A stretch of DNA of 64,000 nucleotides from Leguminivora glycinivorella (GCF_023078275.1 NC_062980.1:4142401-4206400); one strand, 5' to 3'; positions 39,890-50,765 are shown, counted from the stretch's first letter. A program made the numbers and translations. Notes: generated from the sequence alone by a model not told the origin.

Positions 39890-40039
39890 GTGCCATAGCC
39901 GAATGGCATTTCTGCGATGGGAAACGAAAACGAAACGCCGCGAAAGGTAGTCTGGCTCTGTCGCGCTAATACGCAAGAGCGATAGAGATAGATATCTACG
40001 AGCGTTTCGTGAGCGTTTGTGCCATTCGGCTACGGGGCC
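39890..40039. mobile_element. Fam-B MITE, copy 3
   Basis: GGTGCCATAGCCGAATGGCA to TGTGCCATTCGGCTACGGGG-CC, with AGAGCGATAGAGATAGATAT inside. It has the longest inverted ends of the three intact copies. Confidence 0.85.
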
Positions 40040-40795
40040 TGATCAGATCGACATTTTTTCAAACAGCCAATGTTTTTAAATTTCAGGTAAAAAGTATCGT
40101 TCGAGAAAGGTTGTTTGAAGAAACGTCCCAATTGTATGACATCTATTTAAAATTATTATTTACCCTTCGGCCGCCTACGTAACCACCATTTCGTAACCAA
40201 TGGTGATTTAGAATTTTCGTACGAAACCAGTTCCCATCTAAGAGTTTTTATTATACACAAAACCAGTTGCGACCATGTTTCTAGACCGTTTACCCTTTGC
40301 AAAACAAAAAAAACCTAACCTACCTACTGTTTTGCAATTGCAACGAGCTATACAAACTCCTCGTACAATATAAACATTTTTCAAACGCAACTGGTTACGA
40401 ACTGACGGTCACGTATGCAGCGCTGAAATGATTAAAAGTATTTACTTAAATACACATAAATAGTAAATCCATATCCTCATCACAGCAATAAATGTACTAA
40501 CAAGGATATTAACACGAGCCCATTAGCTTTAAAAGCAGAATTACTATCTACTTGCCAGAATAATTAAAAATTATTCTGTTTTCTCTAGCCACAGCTGCAG
40601 CATCTGTTCATAAACATGTACAATGAAAAGTTTACCACTAAATAAAAATCCAATATTTGAATCCATCTGTAAGGGCTCTTAACGGCCGCAATCAACCTGA
40701 TGAGCGGGAAGGGCCTCATTCCAATGCTTAACCGCTCGGCCACGGAACAACGCACCTGAGGGGCTAGCCAACACCACAATCGTTTCATAAACAAC
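40040..40795. other. Unassigned
   Basis: 40150-40420 holds inverted words CGTAACCA / TGGTTACG and AACCAGTTGCGA / CGCAACTGGTT at long spacing, possibly an eroded MITE. 40660-40795 contains, on the minus strand, GTGGCCGAGCGGTTAAGC, which resembles a tRNA A-box but has no B-box. Confidence 0.35.
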
Positions 40796-40799
40796 TGTC

Positions 40800-41026
40800 G
40801 AACTACTGGAAGCAGTGATAAACGCATTTTTTTGCGTTGTAGTTTCCTCGCTATAGTGAGGGGAAAAGTTTTGTGTTACGGTGCAAATGTATTTTACTTC
40901 TCGTGTGTTAAAAAACTCGCAAGTTCAGGATTCTATTCTCGAACCACTCGCTTCGCTCGTGGTTCAACTATAGAATGCTTTTACTTGCTCGTTTTTCAAT
41001 TCCACACTCGGCGTTAAAATACAACT
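40800..41026 (+). repeat. Fam-G repeat, partial copy 3
   Basis: AACTACTGGAAGCAGTGATA through CACTCGGCGTTAAAATACAA, equal to the right half of 49622-50050. The right end lacks GCCCCCTTGTATAACAAATA, which the duplicate at 41209-41380 retains. Confidence 0.75.
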
Positions 41027-41537
41027 ACTGTGCTACGCGAAAGTGCTACAACGTAGAACTTTCACTCATGCCGTAGCTGCCAATGCTGCCATACCTACAC
41101 GAAAATATTATAACAGTGACTAATTCTAAAATAAATTATCAATCAACAAACATTTTATAAAATTATATGATTTGTTTGACAATAGTATTTTATGCAACTG
41201 GCGTTTAGGTGCAAATGTATTTTACTTCTCGTGTGTTAAAAAACTCGCAAGTTCAGGATTCTATTCTCGAACCACTCGCTTCGCTCGTGGTTCAACTATA
41301 GAATGCTTTTACTTGCTCGTTTTTCAATTCCACACTCGGCGTTAAAATACAACTTTGCCCCCTTGTATAACAAATAACTATTTTGTTCTACGACGCGTAC
41401 TGTGCTACGCGAAAGTGCTACAACGTAGAACTTTCACTCATGCCGTAGCTGCCAATGCTGCCATACCTACACGAAAATATTATAACAGTGACTAATTCTA
41501 AAATAAATTATCAATCAACAAACATTTTATAAAATTA
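40881..41537 (+). repeat. Tandem duplication, period 328 bp
   Basis: GTGCAAATGTATTTTACTTC starts at 40881 and at 41209. Both units continue to AACATTTTATAAAATTA. Unit 2 has about 43 bp more (CCCCCTTGTATAACAAATAA). Unit 1 then reads TATGATTTGTTTGACAATAG; unit 2 is interrupted there by Hel-F, after which TACGATTTGTTTGACAATAG resumes at 43351. Confidence 0.9.
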
Positions 41538-41935
41538 CTAGCTTTTACCCGCGGCTTCGCCCGCGTAATAAAAGTATTCATTAAGATTTTCATTTGGATC
41601 CTTAGGTTTCTCTGGTATATTTATCTGCGATTATTTCGATTGCACATAATACTTTTGCTTGCAATGATTGTAGAAATATTACACATCGACCACAGCGTAG
41701 GTAATTCTATATACGCTGGGGAAACCTTTATAAACATCCCACATAGCCCGTATTTCGACACTATATGATCGGTGGGTAAAAAGTACTTTTTTCTATTATC
41801 CCTTACAATTTTTTACATTTTGCTTATACTTATCGCAAACGTAATCTTCAAGCAAGCAAACAACGATCGTCTTAGAGCACTTAATTTGATTGTAAGAGAC
41901 CGCCGACCGATTATCCGTATCCCTCTAAAGATACC

Positions 41936-42092
41936 CATATTATCCGTATCCGTATCCGTTTCCGTATCCGTATCCGTATCCGTATCCCTATCCGTATCCC
42001 TATCTCTATCCCTATCGCTATCGCTAACGCTATGGCTATCGCTATCCCTATCGCTATCCCTATCGCTATCCCTATCGCTATCCCTATCCCTT
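41936..42092 (+). repeat. Hexanucleotide array (TATCCG / TATCCC / TATCGC)n
   Basis: About 26 variant hexamers in three blocks of changing type: TATCCG first, then TATCTC/TATCCC, then alternating TATCGC TATCCC. It creates Ser-Val and Ser-Leu runs in an open frame (41772-42287) that is not a gene. A remnant of the same array lies at 42856-42890. Confidence 0.9.
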
Positions 42093-43350
42093 ATCAAGAT
42101 AACACTAAGTTCTCGCGCTTTGTACACATATTTAAAGTCACATACAGGTCGAAAGCGATTAATTAACATTATTTTTACCTTTTTTCCCAACGTTTCGGCC
42201 AGGTTGCACTGGCCGTGGTCGCGGAAGACTGACGTCCCAGCAAAATGTCACCGGAGATGTAAACAACACAAAACTACCCGATATTAATTTATATAAATGT
42301 TCGGGGTAGACAAATAAATATAATTTACCCGCATGTAATTATTTACGACATCACATTAGAAACCTCAAAAATAACAGTACTTCTCCACTATTTAATGGAT
42401 GTTATTATACATACAAACCTTCCTCTTGAATCACTCTATCTATTAAAAAAAACCGCATCAAAATCCGTTGCGTAGTTTCAAAGATTTAAGCATACAAAGG
42501 GACATAGGGACAGAGAAAGCGACTTTGTTTTATACTATGTAGTGACATCGCTATCCCTATCATTCATTCATTCATTCATTCATTTATTCCTTTATCAAAC
42601 ATAGTTTTACATGTCAACAAAATTACATATAAATACATTCTTCTTTGTTATTTTTTGTTATTAAGTGTCTACAGTCGGCACTTATAACTTACATAGTTAA
42701 TGCAAACATGCTGTCGAAGATACATTTCAATTTTATAATTCAAAATGGTTAGTATAGTGAACCAGTTCAAGAGTGCACGTCGTTGAAAAATTCGTCAACA
42801 GTGTAATACGCTTCAAGCATAAGTTTATTTTTAAGTTTATTTACGAATTTACGATTATCGCTATCCCTATCGCTATCCCTATCCCTTATCAAGATAACAC
42901 TAAGTTCTCGCGCTTTGTACACATATTTAAAGTCACATACAGACAGGTCGAATGCGATTAATTAACATTATTTTTACCTTTTTTCCCAACGTTTCGGCCA
43001 GGTTGCACTGGCCGTGGTCGCGGAAGACTGACGTCCCAGCAAAATGTCACCCCATGTAAACAACACAAAACTACCCGATATTAATTTATATAAATGTTCG
43101 GGGTAGACAAATAAATATAATCTACCCGCATGTAATTATTTACGACATCACATTAGAAACCTCAAAAATAACAGTACTTCTCCACTATTTAATGGATGTT
43201 ATTATACATATAAACCTTCCTCTTGAATCACTCTATCTATTAAAAAAAACCGCATCAAAATCCGTTGCGTAGTTTCAAAGATTTAAGCATACAAAGGGAC
43301 ATAGGGACATAGGGACAGAAAAAGTGACTTTGTTTTATACTATGTAGTGA
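42059..43350 (+). repeat. Internal direct duplication of Hel-F (two units of about 490 bp)
   Basis: 42059-42545 and 42856-43350 are nearly identical, from the hexamer array through Fam-R to the Helitron 5' end (TTTATACTATGTAGTGA). Small differences: ACCGGAGATG versus ACCCCATG, an extra AGACA, and one more CATAGGGA unit in the second. Each contains the structured ACCACG motif (42187-42240 and 42985-43040, minus strand). Confidence 0.9.
42565..42854 (-). pseudogene. LINE C-terminal tail, minus strand, between the two Hel-F units
   Basis: Minus strand from 42854: NRKFVNKLKNKLMLEAYYTV, DEFFNDVHS then stop. LKxxLxxxAYYxxxEFLN is the usual end of Jockey-group LINE proteins. The tail ends in (AATG)n at about 42562-42590. 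Confidence 0.65.
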
Positions 43351-43351
43351 T

Positions 43352-43830
43352 ACGATTTGTTTGACAATAGTATTTTATGCAACTGGCGTTTAAGTGAGGT
43401 CAAAAAAGAGGAGTGGCGTGAGTAACAATTTGAGGCGAAGCCGAAAATTGTTTATAAAAACGCCACAATTATTTTTTGGATCAGTTAAACACCGTTGCAT
43501 ACAATACTTTTTCTACGACCATGCACTTAGTTTTTAATAGTTTTCTTGAATAACTTTCGTGAAATTCACACTGTTTCCTGTATTCTGACGCAAAGGTTTG
43601 CACTGTCAGCTCAGCTGCCCAAAGCCTTCCCGCGCACGCGCGCAGTATCGTTATAACAATGTGTTGCCATGGTTACAGAGCCAAACAATGCGTTTTCAGT
43701 TTTTTCAATGCTGCGCGCATGCGCGGAAAGTCGACGGATGCTGGTTTTGGGGAATAGACTTTTATGTGGGGTTTTTAAGATCTATGCACGACCCTGTAAA
43801 TGACGAATAACAGTTCGGGAGTAGAAAAAA
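43352..43830 (+). repeat. Fam-U repeat, copy 1
   Basis: Aligns with 45351-45672 through CGTTTAArtGAGGTCAAgAA, ACGACCATGCACTTAGTTTT, CACTGTCAGCTCAGCTGCCC and CCTGTAAATGACGAATAACA. Copy 1 has extra GC-rich text (CCCGCGCACGCGCGCAGTAT). Both copies carry a short open frame ending PVNDE-stop; its meaning is unknown. Confidence 0.65.
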
Positions 43831-43849
43831 TAGCTTTAAATAGGTACAG

Positions 43850-44000
43850 ATAGTGCTTTTTCCCGCTCTCGTGCATAAAGTGTCTCCTTTGTTGTCAGTT
43901 CGAAACTTCAGAGGGCCATCTGTACTGAAAACGTCGTACGATACACGTGCGAAAAGAAATTGGTAACTAGTGTCGATTTAAGACATTCCCTTTGGTCGTG
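43850..44000. repeat. Fam-X repeat, copy 4 (partial)
   Basis: CGAAACTTCAGAGGGCCATC, ACGTCGTACGATACACGTGC and TTTAAGACATTCCCTTTGGT match the other Fam-X copies. Confidence 0.6.
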
Positions 44001-44120
44001 AGTATGAAATGGAAAGTTTGCCATACAATTGTCTATATCCAATATGTTGTAGACAATTGTATGGATAGAAACAAGAAATTAAAGATTTTTTTGGAAAGTT
44101 TCCGCAACTTGCACATCACT

Positions 44121-44196
44121 AGTTGAAGGGATGGAGATTGACATAGGCTACTTTTTGTCTCTTTCTAACGCGAGCCTAGCCGCGGGCAAAAGCTAG
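44121..44196 (+). mobile_element. Hel-E 3' fragment
   Basis: GGATGGAGATTGACATAGGC through CGCGAGCCTAGCCGCGGGCA and AAAGCTAG^T. 5'-truncated. The hairpin is mutated (GCCTAGCC for GCGAAGCC). Confidence 0.7.
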
Positions 44197-44360
44197 TTAA
44201 TAATGCTGATTTTAATTCAAATTCAACAAACAATATATTGTCAGTAGTTTACCAGTAAACTATATTCTACGTCTGGGGGTTAGGACTTCAGCCTTGACTA
44301 AGTTTGTCTAGTCTCTTGAGACTTGAATGGACGAGGATTATGTACTTTCAGTAAACTAAT

Positions 44361-46145
44361 AATTGGATGGTGATAAGCAATAATGTGTCAACCCACAAAA
44401 ACTAAAAAAATTAGATTTTAATGCCATGTTATAGCTGGATTTTTAAACTTCTATTTGCAAAAATGACCTTTTCATTTTGAAAATTTTTACTATCCCAAAA
44501 GTAAAAAAATAGGTTAACACAAATCCTTTATCGTGTGTTGCCTGTTTTGCATTAATGTGTCAAGAACCTTAACTTATTATAGTAATTGGCAGAAGACATA
44601 TTTAAATTACAATAATGTGTTATGAGGGTTGACTCAACGATTTTTTTACACTTGACTCATTCTTGCAAAACGCAAAAAATGACATAGTTACCCACTATGA
44701 GACTTGAATGATTATTGCAAAATGATATTTTATTCGTTGTTTTATGCTACGACCCGTGTTATAAAACATAAGTCATTATTGTTAAATTATATTCGGGTCA
44801 TAAATTGTTCGTTTTTGGTGTAAGTACCATGACACTATATTGTAAAATATAACTGTTCATATTAATTTATGTTTGAATAAGTTATGACTTAGTCCATTAG
44901 TATATTTTTGCACATGAATGGTAAATTCAGTACGAAATTGAACATTTTAAGTCATGAATATATTCGTTATTATAATTTGCAAACATTTTTTACAAGTACG
45001 TGTTTATATAAAAATCTAATATAAGCTACTATTTTTTATAATTACTAATTACATTAAGACGTGTTAATGTATGCATAAAAATATTGTTTGATTTTTGAAT
45101 ACTTACTGAATGGTAGTTTATTATTTTGTTAAAGATATTTTATGTTTTGTTCTTGTACAAGTCATGAGTTATTCATAATTTTAATGACTTAGTCTATTTC
45201 TTAGCGTAAAAAAATATTTTGTTGTATATTTTAGATAAGTATTTTTTTTTTTAAAGATGATTATTTGGTTTTTGTAACGATTTTTTGTTGAAAAAGCACA
45301 GATAATTTAAATATGTGTCTAGAAATGATCATTACTCTAATAGTTAATTTATAGTATTTTATTCAACAGGCGTTTAAAGGAGGTCAAGAAATATGAGTGG
45401 CGTACTTTCCACGAGTATTTTGGAGTCAGTTAAACACCATTGCATACAATACTTTTACAACGACCATGCACTTAGTTTTTAATAGTTTTTTTTTTATAAT
45501 TCTCGCGAAATTCACACTGTTTCCTGTATTGCAAAGCTTTGCACTGTCAGCTCAGCTGCCCAAAGTTAATGCAATGCGTTGCCATGATTACAGAACCAAA
45601 CAGTGCGTTTTCAGTTTTTTCGATACGCACAATCCTGTAAATGACGAATAACAGTTCGGGAGTAGAAAAATCATTAAAAGGTTTGATTAATAAATAATGT
45701 ATTGATTCCTACATACCTAATAACATAAGTGACCATGACTGATATGTTACTTAACACCTATAAAGTTAAAAATATGCATAGGTAGAGTATTTTACAACAA
45801 CAATTTATGTGCTTTAACATGTTTATTTAAGACTCATAGATATTTTTAAACAATTAGCAAAAGTGGGTTAAGTATCATAACACAGTCTTGAAAAAGTTTG
45901 ACGTCATCGAACAATTCGCAATAAAAGAAAAGGGCATTATTTCGTCAAATTGAAGTTTGTTTTGAAATTAAGCTACAATAATCACTACTACTACTGAACG
46001 TATTATAGCTGAAAAACACAACAATCTATATAAAAACAATTTTTTTAAAGAGAAACACAAAAAAATGAGAAAAAATCTTTAGACGCCATTTTCTCAAAAT
46101 GGTTGGCGTGTGGGTTGACACATTGTTGCTTATCAGCATCCAATT
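44361..46145. mobile_element. WT5: 1.8-kb inverted-end element with 5-bp direct repeat
   Basis: Left AATTGGATGGTGATAAGCAA, TAATGTGTCAACCCACA; the complement of the right end reads AATTGGATGCTGATAAGCAA, CAATGTGTCAACCCACA. CTAAT flanks both sides (44356-44360, 46146-46150). The interior is AT-rich, repeats words such as AAGTCATnAwT and AATAATGTGT, encodes nothing recognisable and contains a Fam-U copy. The superfamily is unknown. Confidence 0.75.
45351..45672 (+). repeat. Fam-U repeat, copy 2 (inside WT5)
   Basis: Shorter than copy 1, lacking its GC-rich segment. It ends in the same AATCCTGTAAATGACGAATA and CAGTTCGGGAGTAGAAAAA. Confidence 0.65.
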
Positions 46146-46352
46146 CTAATACACGAAAACGCAAAAATGGTGTTCTGTCGTATTATCACACGTTAGGTTT
46201 GAAAAGTCATTGGTGAACTAGTATAGATCGCGGATTGAAATCTCGGCTCACACATATTCGTTTTTGGGTCTTTTCCAGTCAGTTTTCGGTGAATGAAAAC
46301 AATGCCGGGATACCGGACTAATCTTAAGAAAGCTCGACCACAAAAAAAAAAA

Positions 46353-46490
46353 AAAAAACGATTTTTATGAAACATGGCTAAGAACACTCCCGACTAAATC
46401 AGGTTTAAAAAAAAAAAAACTAAATCTAAATCGGTTCATCAGACAGACACCTCAAACTTATAACTCCCCGTCGTTTTTGCGTCGGGGGTT
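46353..46490 (+). mobile_element. Fam-D element, copy 3 (truncated and internally deleted)
   Basis: ATTTTTATGAAACATGGCTA to TTTGCGTCGGGGGTT. The left tip and most of the CAGA tract are missing. It is preceded by a 16-A run. Confidence 0.65.
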
Positions 46491-46547
46491 AAAAAGGTTT
46501 TTTTTACTTATGTAATAGTATTGTCTTTATTCTTACATTTATTTGCT

Positions 46548-46727
46548 AGTAGCTTTTGCCCGCGGCTTCGCTCGCGTTAGAAAGAGACAAAAAGTAGCCT
46601 ATGTCACTCTCCATCCCTTTAACTATCTCCACTTAAAAAATCACGTCAATTCGTCGCTCCGTTTTGCCGTGAAAGACGGACAAACAAACAGACACACACA
46701 ATTTCCCATTTATAATATTAGTATGGA
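46548..46727 (-). mobile_element. Hel-E non-autonomous Helitron, copy 5
   Basis: Minus strand: TCCATACTAATATTATAAAT to GCGAGCGAAGCCGCGGGCAA and AAGCTACTA. Full length; the terminal CTAG is altered. Confidence 0.75.
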
Positions 46728-47860
46728 TTTTCTCGGTATAGACTTAATTACATTAAAGAGAAAATATCTTAGAAGTCAGACCTTAACTTAAAGGTTAAGT
46801 GATTCGATAACGTTTCTCAAATACCAATCTATTGAAAGCGCAGTATAAACTCTATTTGTCCATTAAAATATCCTTCACAAATTCTAAAAATGATACATTG
46901 CTTGTTTCCCAACTACAATAACTAGGAATACGCAGAAATTACGCAATGTATGTTGAATATAGGAAAATTCCAGTAGCCAACTCGATACGTCCTTGCTGCT
47001 GGTATAAATTCAATTCATCCTGTATCTATGTTACTACAAGCAACGTGTGAAAGAGAGGTCACTACTAGATCCTTCAAATGTGCAAATGTATCATCACTCT
47101 TATTTGAAGCTTAGAATCAGGTTGAAAGGTTGGATTTCGTTTGGTAAGGTTGAGAGTTACGGCGTTCTGCTTGTAAGTAAGCGTTATGTCCTTTTCACCC
47201 TGTTTCCACGACGGGGTTGGTTGATAATCAGTCGTGCTCATACCGTCCGCAGCGTCGCTCGCTCCCGCATTTACATAGAAAAACACATATATTTTAATAA
47301 CAACTACAAATTCGAACAGCGAAATAGATTTTGTATATTTGCTACTACTAACTAGTGAATTTTACATATTTTAGAGCAGTGTATAAAAAGAGATATTTAC
47401 AGTGTTTTTACTTTATAAAGTTAAAGTAAATCAAGAAAAATAAATATGAAGACTTCATCGTTTTCTCTGCGTGTGATGCGAAGGGTGAGTAGTCTACTAT
47501 ACAGGGTGTAGCGCGGTTGAGTACAGGGTGTAACAGGTTGCCGCTCAGGTGGTGATTCTACAGGTTGGGGTGCCGGGCTATCGACGCTTCCCTTCGACCA
47601 CACCCTTGCCTTTTTATAAACACTGACTGATTCTGGTTCAAATATAGAACCTCATCTTGGGTATAGATACTTATAGAGGTAGGTCATGTTCTAATAATGA
47701 ACATTTATTTTTAATCTTGTGCTAGTGCTCGTAAAGATCTGTTTGCGAAAGCAACAGTTTAAATGTAAATTATTCATTGAATGTTCATGTTTATTCCCTT
47801 AACCAATGATTATAAAAAAACACGGTTTCCGATGTAGGTAGGTACGTAATATGTGTTTGC
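46728..47860. other. AT-rich, nothing recognised
   Basis: No repeat family or coding signature. An open frame at 47047-47355 has no recognisable domain and is not called. Confidence 0.35.
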
Positions 47861-47867
47861 AAGAAAC

Positions 47868-48106
47868 AGTCTTGAAATAACCTAACCACAAAATTAAAAT
47901 TTTGAAAAAACCCCCGACCGCGACATAGTGGACCGATTTTCATGAAACATGGCTAAGAACACTACCGATTAACTCGGCTTTCAGACAAAAAACTAAATCT
48001 AAATCGGTTCATCCGTTCGGGAGCTACGTAGCCACAGACAGACACACACACAGACAGACACGTCAAACTTATAACACCCCGTCGTTTTTGCGTCGGGGGT
48101 TAAAAA
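47868..48106 (+). mobile_element. Fam-D element, copy 4
   Basis: TAACCTAACCACAAAATTAA, AAAAAACCCCCGACCGCGAC to TTTGCGTCGGGGGTTAAAA, with a short CAGACA tract. Confidence 0.78.
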
Positions 48107-48188
48107 ATAGGTAATGTGTTTTAATATTTATTTTATTGTACTAAGTGTAAAAGGTATAGGCACAGTATAATAAAGAGTACTATCGTAC

Positions 48189-48392
48189 AGTATGGCCACT
48201 CCCGCTCCCCGCTGAAAGTGCCGCCCACCCCCTCTCGGTTACCTCACAGTTACCGCCTGTCAAAAATGCGAAGAGTCGACCTGTCATATGTCACTCATAC
48301 AAGCATAGCACGCGTTCACCTACACGAGCTTAGACTGTGTGCTAGGAACGCGCCTCTTTCATATATTTGATCGCCAGTGTCCGAGGTGTGGT
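48189..48392 (+). repeat. Fam-W repeat, copy 2 (uninterrupted)
   Basis: TATGGCCACTCCCGCTCCCC, GGTTACCTCACAGTTACCGC, CTTTCATATATTTGATCGCC. It serves as the empty site for the insertion at 8621-8897. Confidence 0.7.
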
Positions 48393-48475
48393 ATAGGTTT
48401 AAAAAGGCAGCAAGTACATTCATCTGCAATAATTTGTTATTCTTCACATGCTTTAAATTTATGTAACATGCTTTT

Positions 48476-48659
48476 ATGAGTCTAATAACCTAACCACAAA
48501 ATTAAAATTTTGAAAAAACCCCCGACCGCGACATAGTAGACCGATTTTCATGAAACATGGCTAAGAACACTCCCGAGTTACTCAGCTTTCAGATAAAAAA
48601 AAACTAAATCCAATAGGTTCATCCGTTCGGGAGCTACGATGCCACAGACAGACACACAC

Positions 48660-48694
<35 letters not shown>

Positions 48695-48756
48695 CACACA
48701 CACACGGACACGTCAAACTTATAACACCCCGTCGTTTTTGCGTCGGGGGTTTAAAA
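48476..48756 (+). mobile_element. Fam-D element, copy 5
   Basis: TAATAACCTAACCACAAAAT to TTTGCGTCGGGGGTTTAAA, with a (CAGA)n/(CA)n tract at 48645-48706 and GGGAGCTACGATGCCACAGA. Confidence 0.78.
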
Positions 48757-48900
48757 TAGAGTCCGGTGACGAAGAACGTGTCAGATATTTTTGCTGCATT
48801 CGTTGGATGACACATTATTGCAGATGACTATTGGTATACTAACTCCTATGGAAACGAACTTCAGTTAGTAAACTTTATAGATTATTTTGTATTTATTTTT

Positions 48901-49427
48901 AGGGTTCCGTAGTCAACTAGGAACCCTTATAGTTTCGCCATGTCTGTCTGTCCGTCCGTCCGTCCGTCCGCGGATAATCTCAGCAACCGTTAGCACTAGA
49001 AAGCTGAAATTTGGTACCAATATGTATATCAATTACGCCGACAAAGTGCAAAAATAAAAAAAGGAAAAAAATGTTTTATTAGGGTACCCCCACTACATGT
49101 AAAGTGGGGGCTGATATTTTTTTTCATTCCAACCCCAACGTGTGATATATTGTTGGATAGGTATTTAAAAATGAATAAGGGTTTACTAAGATCGTTTTTT
49201 GATAATATTAATATTTTCGGAAATAATCGCTCCTAAAGGAAAAAAAAGTGCGTCCCCCCTCTAACTTTTGAACCATATGTTTAAAAAATATGAAAAAAAT
49301 CACAAAAGTAGAACTTTATAAAGACTTTCTAGGAAAATTGTTTTGAACTTGATAGGTTCAGTAGTTTTTGAGAAAAAATACGGAAAACTACGGAACCCTA
49401 CACTGAGCGTGGCCCGACACGCTCTTG
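48901..49427 (+). mobile_element. Fam-C element, copy 1
   Basis: Inverted tips AGGGTTCCGTAGT / ACTACGGAACCCT, then a 3' hairpin GAGCGTGGCCCGACACGCTC. It has a short (CCGT)n run, GGTACCCCCACTACATGTAA, and homopolymers. Further copies: 55940-56536 and, inverse, 60132-60626. It is an abundant lepidopteran repeat type of uncertain class. Confidence 0.8.
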
Positions 49428-49621
49428 TTTTATTATAAACTGGCCAGTGATTGATCTTAGTCGCACCTAATGGAAAGTGACGACAACGCCGAAGTTGTAG
49501 CTCACTGGTTCAGTAATAGCCTATTCAGTCTCGACTTGAATACACCCAGATTGTATTCGGCCGGGAATACAGATGTTTGTATAGATATTTTTGTATTAAT
49601 TTTGTTAAAGAATATATTTAT

Positions 49622-50050
49622 TTTCCCCTCACTAGCTCGGAAACACGTGTTTTGTCCTTTAATACCAGCGGGTAAAAACGCATTTTATCCACTAGTGGGT
49701 AAAGTAATTTGACCTTGAATAAAGTCAAATTAACTGCTTTAAAATTGATTAAAGTAGGTGAATCTAGTAATAAAGATGATTTACCACCTGTGGAACTACT
49801 GGAAGCAGTGATAAACGCATTTTTTGCGTTGTAGTTTCCTCGCTATAGTGAGGGGAAAAGTTTTGTGTTGCACTCGGGTGCAAATGTATTTTACTTCTCG
49901 TGTGTTAAAAAACTCGCAAGTTCAGGATTCTATTCTCAAACCACTCGCTTCGCTCGTGGTTCAACTATAGAATCCTTTCACTTGCTCGTTTTTCAATTCC
50001 ACACTCGGCGTTAAAATACAACTTTGCCCCCTTGTATAACAAATAACTAT
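49622..50050 (+). repeat. Fam-G repeat, full-length copy 2
   Basis: TTTCCCCTCACTAGCTCGGA to TTGTATAACAAATAACTAT. It is the reference for the partial copies at 40800 and 41209 and the inverse of 38238-38671. Confidence 0.75.
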
Positions 50051-50324
50051 TACACTAGAAGTGGTTAGATACATGTATGATGTGGTGTGATCGTAGTCAA
50101 ACGTCTACCTATTCATACTAAAAAAAAAAATGGTCCTTAAACATAATAAAACCTCAAAATCAAATAAGATAAATCCAATTTATTATTATGATTACATATA
50201 TATTTTCGTATGTCAAAAGGGGACCTAAAACCCAATTACACTCCTGTCCAGTCAAAATGTTTTTGCAGTACTTTTTATGTCGCCTAAAATAATAATATTC
50301 GCGTTATATGAAAATGTCATTAGG

Positions 50325-50460
50325 TCGGATGTTCACATGCGACATTATTGAACCGGGATCGGAGCTGGGATAACATCCTTTGGAATTCTGGCGAAGGGTT
50401 TAAAGCTACGCCTACACGATGGGAAGATGATATTGAGAGGTGTACGTAACATCCATTTAT
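50325..50460 (+). repeat. Fam-T repeat, partial copy
   Basis: GGAATTCTGGCGAAGGGTTT, AAAGCTACGCC resembles 53108-53140 and 54015-54050. Class unknown. Confidence 0.5.
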
Positions 50461-50505
50461 TTGATTAATCAGGAATAGAATAAGTAGCACAAATTGTGAC
50501 GGACA

Positions 50506-50626
50506 GGGGCCCGTTTCTCGAAAGGTACAAACCTTGTATTACAAGTGCGCGAACTGTCAAATTGTATGGGTTGTCATGGAAACACACTTGTAATACAAGG
50601 CTTGTACCTTTCAAGAAACGGGCCCC
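50506..50626. mobile_element. Fam-P palindromic MITE
   Basis: GGGGCCCGTTTCTCGAAAGG, TACAAACCTTGTATTACAAG at the left; the same words inverted at the right (CTTGTAATACAAGGCTTGTA, CCTTTCAAGAAACGGGCCCC). About 43-bp arms and a 35-bp centre. Single copy in the window. Confidence 0.8.
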
Positions 50627-50765
50627 AGGGCGATATAAATGTCACAAGTGTCACTAATACCTTCTGGGCCCGCGCACTCTGTACCTAACTACCTATCGAA
50701 TCGACACGAGAAAAAGTCAAACAAGTTGGTAACATAAACAATAAAAATATATTTTAGTCACACAG

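Larger units (their letters stand above)
41538..43350 (-). mobile_element. Hel-F non-autonomous Helitron (1,813 bp), boundaries proven by empty site
   Basis: On the minus strand it begins TCACTACATAGTATAAAACA and ends with the hairpin GCGGGCGAAGCCGCGGGTAA and AAGCTAG. The paralogous empty site at 41158-41180 (AAAATTA^TATGATTTG) shows insertion between A and T with no target duplication, which is the Helitron rule. No Rep/helicase is encoded. Inside are Fam-R sequences, hexanucleotide runs, an internal direct duplication and a LINE tail. Confidence 0.88.

Noticed and set aside
40660..40795. tRNA gene candidate (minus strand GTGGCCGAGCGGTTAAGC)
   Set aside because: Only an A-box-like string is present. 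No B-box or T-arm is at the needed distance.
41772..42287. Open frames of 171 and 125 codons with Ser-Val/Ser-Leu or Asp-Arg runs
   Set aside because: They are translations of a hexanucleotide array, with no stop codons because the unit has none.
48582..48827. Open frames in both strands rich in Cys/Val or Thr/Asp
   Set aside because: They arise from the CAGA/CA microsatellite of Fam-D.
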